A stretch of DNA of 64,000 nucleotides, taken from positions 1,860,001 through 1,924,000 of the forward strand of contig NZ_CP093300.1 in assembly GCF_022812285.1 (NCBI RefSeq). The letters are read 5' to 3'. The stretch is from Alkalihalobacillus sp. LMS39 (GTDB taxonomy: Bacteria > Bacillota > Bacilli > Bacillales > Bacillaceae_F). A program made the position numbers and the translations under genes. The notes under the pieces were generated by a model. That model saw only the letters and a list, made by a program, of their open reading frames with translations, was not told the DNA's origin and ran no database searches. Each line of letters opens with the position of its first letter. Within the stretch, counting starts at the first letter, position 1. Shown one piece after another: positions 17,063-25,683 of the stretch.

Positions 17063-17815
17063 ATGAGATGGAAAACCATTTGCTTTGATTTAGATAATAC
17101 ATTGTTTAGCCATGAGGAGGCGTTTGCAAAAGCCATTAAACATTGTTATGAAAAAACAATGGCTTCATGGAAGGACAATCAAATAAAACAAGCACCGGAT
17201 GCGGATGAATGGTTTCTTCTTTTTAAGAAAAACAGTGATCGATTTTGGCGTCAATTCGAGCAACGAACGATTGATAGGAGAACATACAGGAGATTTCGTT
17301 ATCAACAAACGATGCAAGAGTTTGATTTGCCTTATTCAGATGAAGAGGCAGACCAATTTCATGAGCACTATAATCAAACCGTTTACAAATTTACTGAACC
17401 GTACGAAGGTCTCGGTTCCCTATTTGGACTTTTACACGAAAGCGGTATTACACTAGGGATTATTACGAATGGACCAGCGGATACACAATATGAAAAAATA
17501 AAAAGATTGGGGATTTCTCAGTATATCTCCTCAGAACAAATATTTATTTCTGAACAGCTAACCGTAGCTAAGCCGAACCCAGCCATTTTTAACTATGCCC
17601 TTACACAACTAAAACATCAGCCACAAGATGGAAAATTATATGTAGGAGATTCGTGGGAGCATGACGTCATCGGTGCCCTTCATGCGGGTTGGGATGCCAT
17701 TTATATGAATACGAGACATGTTGCGCCACAGTCCAATGAGTCTTTGTTAGCGACTTGTCAAACACTGCCAGAGGTGAAAAACATCATCGAGAGAGAATTG
17801 AACTTGAAGGGATGA
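17063..17815 (+). CDS. HAD superfamily hydrolase (YjjG/YsaA-like)
   Basis: A 250-residue phosphatase-type protein. HAD motifs: FDLDNTLF near residue 8 (two catalytic Asp), ITNGP near 135 (motif II), KPNPAIF with Lys near 172 (motif III) and VGDSWEHDVIGA near 195 (motif IV). A helical cap of about 100 residues follows motif I. The best guess is a subfamily IA nucleotidase-like phosphatase; the substrate is unknown. Start chosen at 17063 after GAGGTGATGGC; the longer in-frame start at 16997 falls inside the preceding terminator. It is 4 bp from the rhomboid gene, so the two are likely co-transcribed. Confidence 0.87.
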   Translation: MRWKTICFDLDNTLFSHEEAFAKAIKHCYEKTMASWKDNQIKQAPDADEWFLLFKKNSDRFWRQFEQRTIDRRTYRRFRYQQTMQEFDLPYSDEEADQFHEHYNQTVYKFTEPYEGLGSLFGLLHESGITLGIITNGPADTQYEKIKRLGISQYISSEQIFISEQLTVAKPNPAIFNYALTQLKHQPQDGKLYVGDSWEHDVIGALHAGWDAIYMNTRHVAPQSNESLLATCQTLPEVKNIIERELNLKG

Positions 17816-17819
17816 GGAT

Positions 17820-19367
17820 ATGGACGTTTATCGTCATGATTTATTGTATTGGCAATTAATCCAATACTTTATCTTCAATGGAATGAAAGTGCTTGATATT
17901 CATTCGAATCATAGAGAAGTATGGTTAGAGCATGAAAACGACAATACGGTCGTTCGTCTTATACGGACAGAGTTAGATTGGGGAAATGCTTTAAAAAAAG
18001 ATATCGATAATACGTTAACGACAATTGAGCGTGTTAGAAAGAAATTAGGATATCGAACATTGACAGTAGAAAATGTGTATGTTTCTACTTTCCCACCAGT
18101 TGATTCCTACGAACATCTACTCGATGAACCGACTCAATTAGGAAGAAATTATGCGACAACCGTCTATACATCTTTGTTAGAAGCAGATGAACAAAAGAAA
18201 GAAGTGATACTTAGAAAACTTTGTCAAAGAGTACATATTCCTTTCCCACCACTAGAAGAGTGGGACATGCAAAGCTATGAAAATATACCGCTCATTCGCC
18301 ATGAAGTTATGATGATTCATGAGCAGCGCATCCAGCAGGAAAAAGCATTGTTTCAGTTTGCAAAGCCTAGACTAACTTATGTTTTGTTATTTCTCATAGG
18401 GGTTATGTTTGGGATTGTAGAATATAATGGGGGAAGTCAAAACATATCAGTTTTAATTGAATTTGGAGCCAAATACAATCCTGCGATTGAAGCAGGAGAA
18501 TGGTGGCGCTTTTTTACCGCAATGTTTTTACATATCGGGTTACTCCACTTGATTATGAATTCGTTAGCATTATATTATTTAGGAACAGCGGTTGAACGAA
18601 TTTATGGTCGTTTTCGTTTTCTTTTTATTTATGTTATTGCAGGACTAATAGGGTCGGTTGCAAGCTATGCATTTAGCGAACAAATCTCGGCAGGAGCTTC
18701 TGGGGCGATTTTTGGCTGTTTTGGAGCTTTATTATATTTTGGCCTCATCCATAAAAAAATCTTCCTTCGAACTATGGGAACAAGCTTGTTTGTTATTTTA
18801 GCGATAAATCTAGCTTTAGGGTTTGCGCTTCCTGTTATTGACAATGCAGCACATATTGGTGGATTAGTCGGTGGCTTTTTCGCATCGGGACTCATGCATT
18901 TACCGAAACATAAAAAGAGTGGAAAGCAATTTATATACTTACTTTTTGTTTGTATCGCGTTTGTAGGTTTGTTTTTTTATGGTATGCAAAATGATTCAAA
19001 AACAGGGGCTGACCTTGCTCATCTTCAATATATTCAAGAGCTTTTAGTTGAGGAAGAAATAGAAGAAGCATATCAATTGGCAAGGGAAATTGTCGATGAG
19101 GGGAATGAGCGACCAGAAGCTTTCTTTTTATTAGGCGTTGCTGAAGCTAAGCTTGGCATGTATGAAGAGGGAAAAGTCAGCTTTCAACAAACAGTGCGAC
19201 TTAACCCTCAATTTCATGAAGCGCATTATAATTTAGCTTTAATTTATATGGAACTTGAGCAATATGACGATGCATTGCAATCTGTAGAAAAGGCGATTGA
19301 AATTGAAAAAGATGAACAGTATGAACAAATACGAGACACTCTACTCATCGATACTGGACGTGAATGA
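17820..19367 (+). CDS. gluP: rhomboid intramembrane serine protease with TPR domain (YqgP/GluP-like)
   Basis: A 515-residue membrane protein. Residues 1-170 are a soluble N-terminal domain, followed by about seven membrane helices (about 180-380) and C-terminal TPR-like repeats (about 400-510: EAFFLLGVAEAKLGMYEEG, then HEAHYNLALIYMELEQYDDA). Catalytic Ser in GASGAIFG near 293 and His in NAAHIGGLVGG near 343; the WR motif occurs in EWWRFFTAMFLHIG. Length and order match Bacillus subtilis YqgP (GluP), which works with FtsH in membrane protein quality control and cleaves the Mg transporter MgtE. Its last 27 bp overlap the 3' end of the convergent gene. Confidence 0.94.
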   Translation: MDVYRHDLLYWQLIQYFIFNGMKVLDIHSNHREVWLEHENDNTVVRLIRTELDWGNALKKDIDNTLTTIERVRKKLGYRTLTVENVYVSTFPPVDSYEHLLDEPTQLGRNYATTVYTSLLEADEQKKEVILRKLCQRVHIPFPPLEEWDMQSYENIPLIRHEVMMIHEQRIQQEKALFQFAKPRLTYVLLFLIGVMFGIVEYNGGSQNISVLIEFGAKYNPAIEAGEWWRFFTAMFLHIGLLHLIMNSLALYYLGTAVERIYGRFRFLFIYVIAGLIGSVASYAFSEQISAGASGAIFGCFGALLYFGLIHKKIFLRTMGTSLFVILAINLALGFALPVIDNAAHIGGLVGGFFASGLMHLPKHKKSGKQFIYLLFVCIAFVGLFFYGMQNDSKTGADLAHLQYIQELLVEEEIEEAYQLAREIVDEGNERPEAFFLLGVAEAKLGMYEEGKVSFQQTVRLNPQFHEAHYNLALIYMELEQYDDALQSVEKAIEIEKDEQYEQIRDTLLIDTGRE

Positions 19368-20231
19368 TAAAGGTTTGAGTAATTGAACTTTTTCACCATC
19401 CTTCGTTTCAAAAACAATGACGATATGGTCGGTTTGCTTGGAAAGTAAGAGGAGAGGGACAGTGCTGCCAATGGGGTCCATTCTCTCTCCATTTGTTGCA
19501 GGGATACCTAGTAAATAATTTTCATATAAACTTTCCCAAATGACACCAATGGCATACATTGTTTCATCCATCGTTAATCCAGGTAGCGGTTTATCCTGAT
19601 ATTGACCGAGTGTTGTCAATGGAATTTGTTCATAGGAATGGATTGGGATATTATAAAAAATAATGAGGTCTTCCCATTTATATGATAGATTTTGATGGAT
19701 AATATTGTCTAATATCCGTTTGCTTTCCATTTCTTTTTCAGTGTTTGGTGTTCGGAAGGAAGTTAACGGACTAAGCGGTGAATCAATGACATATAACTCA
19801 TCTGTACTCATTTTATGTTTGCTTTTCTTTTCGTCATTGGGATAATGGATTTCAGCATGATGAAAACTGATGATTTCATAATGCCCACTGTCTTCCCCGT
19901 GTATTTTTTTTTCTAATAGAATCCGATCGCTATTTTGTTTCGCTTCGCTCATCGTATCTTTTAGGACACCATCTTCAAAAAGAAGCGATAAATCATGTCG
20001 GAGTTGAACTCTTTCATCTAATGTCGAACGAGACGACCAAGATAATGTATACTCATCTTGGTCATTTAACTTTAACACTTGTAAACTAGATGATGCTTCA
20101 ACATATTGAACTTTATCATCCGTAGGAAAAAACACTAATGTTTCCTTGCTCGGTTCAGGTCGTAAAAATAAAAATAATGAAAAGCCTAGAGCAAGTACTC
20201 CAATTGCTAGATAAATAGTTTTTCGTGGCAT
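19341..20231 (-). CDS. membrane-anchored protein of unknown function
   Basis: A 296-residue protein with a single N-terminal hydrophobic anchor (about 5-24) and a hydrophilic remainder with many short beta-prone stretches, so most of it probably faces outside. Start chosen at 20231, 8 bp after GGAGG; the longer frame starts inside that ribosome site. No lipobox Cys follows the hydrophobic segment. I do not recognise a domain. The stop codon lies within the convergent rhomboid gene, giving a 27-bp tail-to-tail overlap. Confidence 0.7.
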   Translation of the reverse strand: MPRKTIYLAIGVLALGFSLFLFLRPEPSKETLVFFPTDDKVQYVEASSSLQVLKLNDQDEYTLSWSSRSTLDERVQLRHDLSLLFEDGVLKDTMSEAKQNSDRILLEKKIHGEDSGHYEIISFHHAEIHYPNDEKKSKHKMSTDELYVIDSPLSPLTSFRTPNTEKEMESKRILDNIIHQNLSYKWEDLIIFYNIPIHSYEQIPLTTLGQYQDKPLPGLTMDETMYAIGVIWESLYENYLLGIPATNGERMDPIGSTVPLLLLSKQTDHIVIVFETKDGEKVQLLKPLSFTSSIDE

Positions 20232-20320
20232 AATGGTAACCTCCAATGGATAGCCTTGTCTTACAATATGTACGACCTTTGATAAATATGAAAACTTTAA
20301 TCTGAAAGGGAGAGTCTAAA

Positions 20321-21373
20321 ATGAATCAACAACCGAATGTAAATAAAATGATTGAAATATTAGAGGAGATCGTTAACATCCCAAGTCCTTCTGGAAATAC
20401 GGATAATGTTATTACTGCTGTTGAAACATTGTTACAACCGTATGGTGTGACAATGTTTCGAAATCATAAAGGCGGCTTACTCATTTCGATCCGAGGTGAA
20501 ATTGAAAGCCAGCACCGGATGTTAACCGCTCATGTTGATACATTAGGGGCGATGGTAAAAGAAATTAAAGACGATGGCCGACTACGATTAGCGATGATCG
20601 GTGGGTTTAGATGGAATGCTGTAGAAGGAGAGTATTGTGAAATCGAAACAAGTAACGGAACTATCCATACAGGCACGATTCTAATTCACCAATCTTCTGT
20701 TCATGTATATAAGGAAGCGGGCAGTGCTAAGCGAGATGAAACGAATATTGAAGTGAGGGTTGACGAACAAGTAAAATCGAAAGAGGACGTAAAAAATCTT
20801 GGAATTCAAGTCGGTGATTTTGTTTCGTTTGCCCCAAGATTCGAGACAACAAAAAGTGGATTTATAAAATCAAGACATCTAGATGATAAAGCAAGTGTCG
20901 CTATTTTACTTGAGCTGATTATGACGGCTATAGAGGAAAAGTGGACTCTTCCTTATACGACGCATTTCTTAATTTCAAATAATGAAGAAATCGGCTATGG
21001 TGGAAATTCTAATATCCCTAGCGAAGTCGTAGAATATTTAGCTGTGGATATGGGGGCAATTGGTGATGGCCAAACAACAACGGAATATTGTGTGTCCATT
21101 TGTGCCAAAGATGCAAGTGGTCCGTATCATAAGCAGTTTAAACAAAAGCTTGTTGACCTCGCTGAAGAACATTCATTGAATTATGAAATTGATATTTATC
21201 CATATTACGGGTCAGATGCATCGGCTGCGATTCGTTCAGGACACGATATTAAGCACGCATTAATTGGGCCAGGTATTGATGCATCCCATGCCCATGAAAG
21301 AACACATCAAAGTTCATTAGAAAATACAAGTAAGCTCCTTTACGCGTATGTAAAAAGTGAGCTGCTTCCATAA
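20321..21373 (+). CDS. M42 family metallopeptidase
   Basis: A 350-residue cytoplasmic aminopeptidase-like protein. Metal-binding and catalytic motifs: TAHVDTLGAMV near residue 68 (His and Asp ligands), SRHLDDKASVA near 187 (bridging Asp), and NNEEIGYGG near 222 (catalytic Glu pair). Bacillus carries several paralogues (ysdC, ytoP, yhfE), so I give no symbol. Ribosome site AAAGGGAGAG. It is a single gene ending in a strong terminator. Confidence 0.9.
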   Translation: MNQQPNVNKMIEILEEIVNIPSPSGNTDNVITAVETLLQPYGVTMFRNHKGGLLISIRGEIESQHRMLTAHVDTLGAMVKEIKDDGRLRLAMIGGFRWNAVEGEYCEIETSNGTIHTGTILIHQSSVHVYKEAGSAKRDETNIEVRVDEQVKSKEDVKNLGIQVGDFVSFAPRFETTKSGFIKSRHLDDKASVAILLELIMTAIEEKWTLPYTTHFLISNNEEIGYGGNSNIPSEVVEYLAVDMGAIGDGQTTTEYCVSICAKDASGPYHKQFKQKLVDLAEEHSLNYEIDIYPYYGSDASAAIRSGHDIKHALIGPGIDASHAHERTHQSSLENTSKLLYAYVKSELLP

Positions 21374-21412
21374 AAAAACGCCTTTGAGAAATGGATCTCA
21401 AAGGCGTTTTTC
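21373..21412 (+). terminator. M42 peptidase terminator
   Basis: AAAAACGCCTTTGAGA / TCTCAAAGGCGTTTTT, a 16-bp stem with a short loop. Confidence 0.92.
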
Positions 21413-21450
21413 TATTGTTTGGAAGTAATGTCGAGTGTCAGGAACTTTAA

Positions 21451-21632
21451 CAGACATCTTTTCCGCTATTTTAAAAAAAAGTAATCTTTTGCAAAAGCTA
21501 ATGGACACTGTTTCCTTTATTTAAGATAATCAACGGATTTTGTCGTGTTTTTTCGTCCATTAGCGGAATAGATGTCCGATAGAATTGGTGAATCGGTGAT
21601 TTTTCATAAAATAGAGGAACAGATGTCCGAAA
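21451..21632. repeat. quadripartite CGGACAT/TTCCG repeat, copy R1 (degenerate)
   Basis: Two direct units (21451, 21501) and two inverted units (about 21559 and 21609) with the same 50-58-50 bp spacing as the other copies, but several substitutions in units 1, 2 and 4, such as CAGACATCTTTTCCG. It occupies most of the gap between the M42 gene and the SpoVAF-like gene. Confidence 0.8.
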
Positions 21633-21738
21633 GGCTAGACACTGGCTTATAAATTCAATTTTATCTAAAAATGGTTATATTCATGCATGAAATGGAAAGC
21701 AATTGCAAAAAATGAACTTGAATTGGAGGCGAGTACGA

Positions 21739-23202
21739 TTGAAAAAAGAGGCGGTTAAGCATCCAGTAAGTACAAGTTTAGATGAAAATGTGGAATTCTT
21801 AAAACGCGAGCTAGGAGTCGATGAGAGCTTTGACGTGATTCAACTTGATTTAGAGCATGTTGGTCGCAAAATGGCACTCTTTCTAGTAGATGGATTTGCC
21901 AAAGATTTATCGCTAACTCAAATTCAGCGAGAATTATCCGCAGCGAAACCTGAAGCTTTTCAAACGGATATTTTACAAAAGCTTATTAAAAGCACGATTC
22001 CATATGTTGAAATAGAAACGAATGATGATTTAGATGCTGTAGTCGACCAAGTGTTAGCCGGTCCTGCTGCTCTTGTTGTTGATGGTGTGGACCAAATCAT
22101 TTTACTTGATACGAGGACATATCCAGTCCGTGGTCCTGAAGAGCCAGATACAGAACAAGTAATCCGTGGTGCGAAAGATGGGTATGTCGAAACCCTTGTT
22201 GAAAATGCGGCATTAACACGAAGGCGTGTCCGTGACAGAACGTTCAGGGTCCAATACATACAAGTCGGTCGCCGATCAAAAACAGACTTAGCGATTATGT
22301 ATATAGCAGATATAGCTGATCCAAGTCATGTTGATAAAATAAAAAAAGCGCTAGAAAAAATTTCAACCGACGGGTTACCGATGGGGGACAAATCGATTGA
22401 AGAATTTATTTTCGGACATCATTATAATCCTTACCCAATGGTAAGATATACTGAAAGGCCAGATGTAGCAGCGTCCCATTTGTTTGAAGGGCATATTATA
22501 ATAATGGTAGATGGATCACCAAGTGTGATGTTAACACCGACAACGTTTTGGCACCATCTCCAGCATGCCGAAGAATATCGGCAAAAACCGATTGTTGGGG
22601 CAGTCTTACGTGGCGTCCGTTTTTTCGCGGTATGGGCTTCGATTTTTCTTTTACCGTTATGGTACTTTTTTGCGATGAATGAAGCGCTGGTACCAGGACC
22701 ATTTCATTATATTGGTGTGGCAGATGACGGTGAAGTTTCTCTTTATGTTCAATTTATTTTAGCTGAAATTGGAATTGAAATGTTAAGGATGGCCGCCATT
22801 CACACCCCGAATGCCCTTGCTACAGCTCTTGGGTTAGTTGCTGCTATCTTAATTGGGCAAGTCGCAATTGATGTTGGGTTATTTTCACCTGAAGTAATTT
22901 TATATTTAGCGATTGCAGCGATTGGTTCGTTTGCTACCCCAAGTTATGAAATCAGCCTAGCGAATCGGATTATTCGCGTATTGCTCCTAACATCAACGGC
23001 GATCTTTGGATTAGCAGGATATGTGGGTGGAATTGTCGTATGGGTGCTTTGGTTAGCCTCAATTAAAGTGATGGATGTTCCTTACTTATGGCCATTTCTT
23101 CCTTTTTCTCTCCGTGGCTTACGCGATGTTTTGTTTCGCGCTCCAATGCCACTTAAAAACCGAAGACCAGCAGCTCTGCATCCTCTTGACCCAGACCGAT
23201 AA
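21739..23202 (+). CDS. spoVAF: GerA-family spore germination protein, SpoVAF-like
   Basis: A 487-residue protein with a soluble N-terminal half of the GerA A-subunit type (about 1-300: VDGVDQIILLDTRTYPVRGPEEPDTE; TLVENAALTRRRVRD) followed by about five membrane segments (about 305-455). The tail HPLDPDR and the shortened C-terminus resemble SpoVAF rather than a nutrient-receptor A subunit. SpoVAF acts with the SpoVA dipicolinate channel in germination. It stands alone here, without other spoVA genes or germination B and C subunits. Start TTG at 21739, 10 bp after GGAGG; an upstream ATG at 21703 has no ribosome site. Confidence 0.85.
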   Translation: MKKEAVKHPVSTSLDENVEFLKRELGVDESFDVIQLDLEHVGRKMALFLVDGFAKDLSLTQIQRELSAAKPEAFQTDILQKLIKSTIPYVEIETNDDLDAVVDQVLAGPAALVVDGVDQIILLDTRTYPVRGPEEPDTEQVIRGAKDGYVETLVENAALTRRRVRDRTFRVQYIQVGRRSKTDLAIMYIADIADPSHVDKIKKALEKISTDGLPMGDKSIEEFIFGHHYNPYPMVRYTERPDVAASHLFEGHIIIMVDGSPSVMLTPTTFWHHLQHAEEYRQKPIVGAVLRGVRFFAVWASIFLLPLWYFFAMNEALVPGPFHYIGVADDGEVSLYVQFILAEIGIEMLRMAAIHTPNALATALGLVAAILIGQVAIDVGLFSPEVILYLAIAAIGSFATPSYEISLANRIIRVLLLTSTAIFGLAGYVGGIVVWVLWLASIKVMDVPYLWPFLPFSLRGLRDVLFRAPMPLKNRRPAALHPLDPDR

Positions 23203-23203
23203 G

Positions 23204-23236
23204 AAAAAAGGTGTCTAAACGTTTAGACACCTTTTT
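23204..23236 (+). terminator. SpoVAF-like gene terminator
   Basis: AAAAAGGTGTCTAAAC / GTTTAGACACCTTTTT is a perfect 32-bp palindrome immediately after the stop codon. Confidence 0.9.
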
Positions 23237-23330
23237 CTTGTTGTTTTCTCCGTAGTAGAATGAACGAACACGTTATTTGTCTCGTTATGCAAAAATAATA
23301 AAGGGTATAAAAACAATATTTTTTTACATA

Positions 23331-23401
23331 AAGATTTTGGTGTAGCAGTGAAGTTTTGAAAGCTTATTCGAATATAGAAAAGACGCTTTCGTGTTTTTCT
23401 T
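23331..23401 (+). repeat. dispersed repeat, family A, copy 2 (internally deleted)
   Basis: Keeps the left end (AAGATTTTGGTGTAGCAG through GAAGTTTTGAAAGC) and the right-end hairpin (GAAAAGACGC then GTGTTTTTC) but lacks about 90 bp of the middle found in the copies at 4515 and 46011. The right end touches the stop codon of yueI, so it may also serve as that gene's terminator. Confidence 0.75.
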
Positions 23402-23783
23402 ATCCAAGTGCAAATAAATCGTCTCGCACAAAAATTTCTTCTGTATCAACTGCTGTATTTTCACTTGCTAATACTAATCCCATTGCGTCATTGTTCGATG
23501 TCGTGACAATCGTAAAAGGAATATTGTGTTTATTCGCTTCTTTAACATAATTAGCATAAAGTTGATATCCGAGGCTACCATTGATGTATAAATGTTTTTT
23601 TTGTTTTTCTGCCATGAGGCGTACAACCTCTGGATACATTCCTTTATGAATGACTTGTTTTTTTGTTAAAGCAATAAAAATACGTTCTACAATCGTCGAT
23701 AAAAAAATCGCTCGTTCTTCAGGTTTAATTTCAGGAGAACCATAAATTCCTCGTTCAAGCGCATCTTTTATTTTATCATCCAT
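23400..23783 (-). CDS. yueI: YueI family protein (DUF1694)
   Basis: A 127-residue cytoplasmic protein of the DUF1694/YueI family, recognised by the start ALERGIYGSPEIKPEER, the LTKKQV segment near residue 40 and INGSLGYQLYANYVKEA near 68. The family has an RNase-L7Ae-like appearance, but no function is known to me. The ribosome site AGAAAGGGACCG lies just upstream on the minus strand. Confidence 0.88.
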   Translation of the reverse strand: MDDKIKDALERGIYGSPEIKPEERAIFLSTIVERIFIALTKKQVIHKGMYPEVVRLMAEKQKKHLYINGSLGYQLYANYVKEANKHNIPFTIVTTSNNDAMGLVLASENTAVDTEEIFVRDDLFALG

Positions 23784-23909
23784 TACGGTCCCTTCTTTCC
23801 TATCTGATTTTCTTGTTGTTAAATAGCTTGACTATTCATAGAATATCATAAATACAAGCTTTTGTTTGTAACGGATTTGTGATTATTTACTAAAACAAGG
23901 AGGTACACT

Positions 23910-24422
23910 ATGTTGACATGGTTTGGCGTTTTGTTTTTCACAACGTTACTTGGATTAATGATGGGGGGATTGTTAGTATCTAAGCGTAATCTCCCTCAGC
24001 ATAAGCTCATTCTTGCTGTCGTTATTATGTTTGCAGGCATGACGTATGTTGGCATGTTACTTGGAAGTATTGTCAGTTCTTTTCTATCCATTATTGTCAT
24101 CAAATTGTTTATGACAATATGTGCAATCTTATTTATTTTTGTTTGTCTTAGTCAATTTCATTCAACACTCGGATTTTTTTACACAAAAGAAAAGTTAGTT
24201 TGGGCCCCGCTACTTGTTTTATTTTTGTTATTCGGAATGGAGTGGGCCTTTGCTGATATTTCTCCTTGGGTCATTATTCTGGCATCCCTCTTATTTATGG
24301 GGACGATGATGGCTGGTACGTTTGTCCAAGTTATGATTCAAGAAAAAGCATGGAGAATTCCCTATTCAGCTTTTATTCCATTTGTTTGGCTTCTTTTCAT
24401 CGTCATTATAAAACTGGTATAA
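23910..24422 (+). CDS. integral membrane protein of unknown function
   Basis: A 170-residue protein that is hydrophobic throughout, with about five membrane segments (roughly 2-24, 34-54, 58-82, 92-112, 120-168) separated by very short basic loops. No recognisable motif. AAGGAGG lies 9 bp before the ATG. It begins a likely operon with yqgQ and glcK, which follow within 18 and 5 bp. Confidence 0.78.
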   Translation: MLTWFGVLFFTTLLGLMMGGLLVSKRNLPQHKLILAVVIMFAGMTYVGMLLGSIVSSFLSIIVIKLFMTICAILFIFVCLSQFHSTLGFFYTKEKLVWAPLLVLFLLFGMEWAFADISPWVIILASLLFMGTMMAGTFVQVMIQEKAWRIPYSAFIPFVWLLFIVIIKLV

Positions 24423-24439
24423 TAAAATCGGTGATGAAC

Positions 24440-24631
24440 ATGAACAGTTTTTATGATGTCCAGCAACTTTTAAAAAGATATGGAACGATCATCTATACAA
24501 AAAATAGAGAAACAGATATTATGATGATGGAAGAAGAGCTTCGAGAACTATATAAGTTAAGTATGCTCGATGCAAAAACATATCAGCAAGGAATCCTTAT
24601 ACTTAAGAATGAACTACAGAAAGAAGGGTAA
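24440..24631 (+). CDS. yqgQ: YqgQ family protein (DUF910)
   Basis: A 63-residue helical protein, MNSFYDVQQLLKRYGTIIYT..., that matches the short YqgQ family throughout. The start at 24440 gives the conserved MN(S/T)FYDVQQ beginning; in-frame ATG at 24434 and GTG at 24431 are alternatives. The ribosome site is weak (GGTGATG). In Bacillus subtilis yqgQ also lies directly before glcK. Function unknown, although the fixed linkage suggests a link with glucose metabolism. Confidence 0.9.
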   Translation: MNSFYDVQQLLKRYGTIIYTKNRETDIMMMEEELRELYKLSMLDAKTYQQGILILKNELQKEG

Positions 24632-24635
24632 GAGC

Positions 24636-25598
24636 ATGAGTAAATGGTTAGTAGGTGTGGATGTAGGGGGAACTACAATTAAAATGGCGTTTGTGTCAAC
24701 AACAGGTGACATCGTTGACAAATGGGAAATCCCAACGAACAAGGAAGATGGAGGCCGCTTTATTACAGAAGAAATTGCAGTATCCATCGAACAAAAAGTA
24801 ACGGCATTAGGAGAAACAAAAGAAAAGCTCCAAGGTATTGGTATTGGTGCACCAGGTTTTATTGATATGGAAACAGGGTTTATTTTCCATGCAGTAAATA
24901 TTGGTTGGAAGGATTTCCCTCTTAAAGAAAGTTTAGTAGAAAAAACAGGACTTCCTGTTACTGTGGACAATGATGCCAACATTGCGGCAATTGGTGAAAT
25001 GTGGACGGGCGCTGGTGATGGAGCAAAGGATTTACTATGTGTCACATTAGGAACAGGTGTAGGTGGCGGTATTGTCAGTAACGGGAATATTGTTCACGGA
25101 GTAAACGGGATGGCCGGTGAAATTGGTCATATTACTTCCATTGTTGAAGGTGGTGCAAAGTGTAATTGTGGAAAAACAGGTTGTCTTGAAACGATCGCCT
25201 CAGCTACAGGAATTGCACGTTTGGCAAAAGAAGGATTACCTAATCATCCGGATAGTTCTTTGCATGGCGTTTATGAAAGAAGTGGACAACTTACATCAAA
25301 AGATGTGTTTGACGCATTAGCACAGGAAGATTCGTTAGCGGGAGAAGTTATTGATGAAATGTGCTTTCATTTAGGTTTTGCGATTGCAAATATTGCCAAC
25401 GCTGTAAATCCTGGTAAAATAGTGATAGGTGGAGGCGTTTCCAAAGCAGGAGATTTACTTCTTACCCCACTAAAACGAGAATTTTCTAGATTTGCTTTGC
25501 CACGAGTGAAAGACGGGGCAGATTTTGCTATCGCAACACTTGGAAATGATGCAGGGGTTATTGGTGGAGCTTGGCTAGCGAAAACAAACGCTTCTTAA
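24636..25598 (+). CDS. glcK: glucokinase, ROK family
   Basis: A 320-residue enzyme phosphorylating glucose with ATP. ROK features: GVDVGGTTIKMAFV at the N-terminus (phosphate loop), VDNDANIAAIGE near residue 108 (catalytic Asp), GTGVGGGIV near 140, the HIT-type zinc region with CNCGKTGCLETIAS near 177-190 and IGGGVS near 265. Start chosen at 24636 (MSKWLVGVDVGG), after AAGAAGGG; longer in-frame starts lie inside yqgQ. It follows yqgQ by 4 bp. Confidence 0.95.
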   Translation: MSKWLVGVDVGGTTIKMAFVSTTGDIVDKWEIPTNKEDGGRFITEEIAVSIEQKVTALGETKEKLQGIGIGAPGFIDMETGFIFHAVNIGWKDFPLKESLVEKTGLPVTVDNDANIAAIGEMWTGAGDGAKDLLCVTLGTGVGGGIVSNGNIVHGVNGMAGEIGHITSIVEGGAKCNCGKTGCLETIASATGIARLAKEGLPNHPDSSLHGVYERSGQLTSKDVFDALAQEDSLAGEVIDEMCFHLGFAIANIANAVNPGKIVIGGGVSKAGDLLLTPLKREFSRFALPRVKDGADFAIATLGNDAGVIGGAWLAKTNAS

Positions 25599-25683
25599 CT
25601 TATAAACATACTACACCATAGATTTCGGGTACCATATGATAAAGAGAATCTGATTAAAGAGATTAATAAAAGGGGAATCATTT

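Noticed and set aside
23331-23401. Simple terminator of yueI.
   Set aside because: The sequence matches both ends of the longer repeats at 4515 and 46011, so it is primarily a deleted copy of that family, even if it also terminates transcription.
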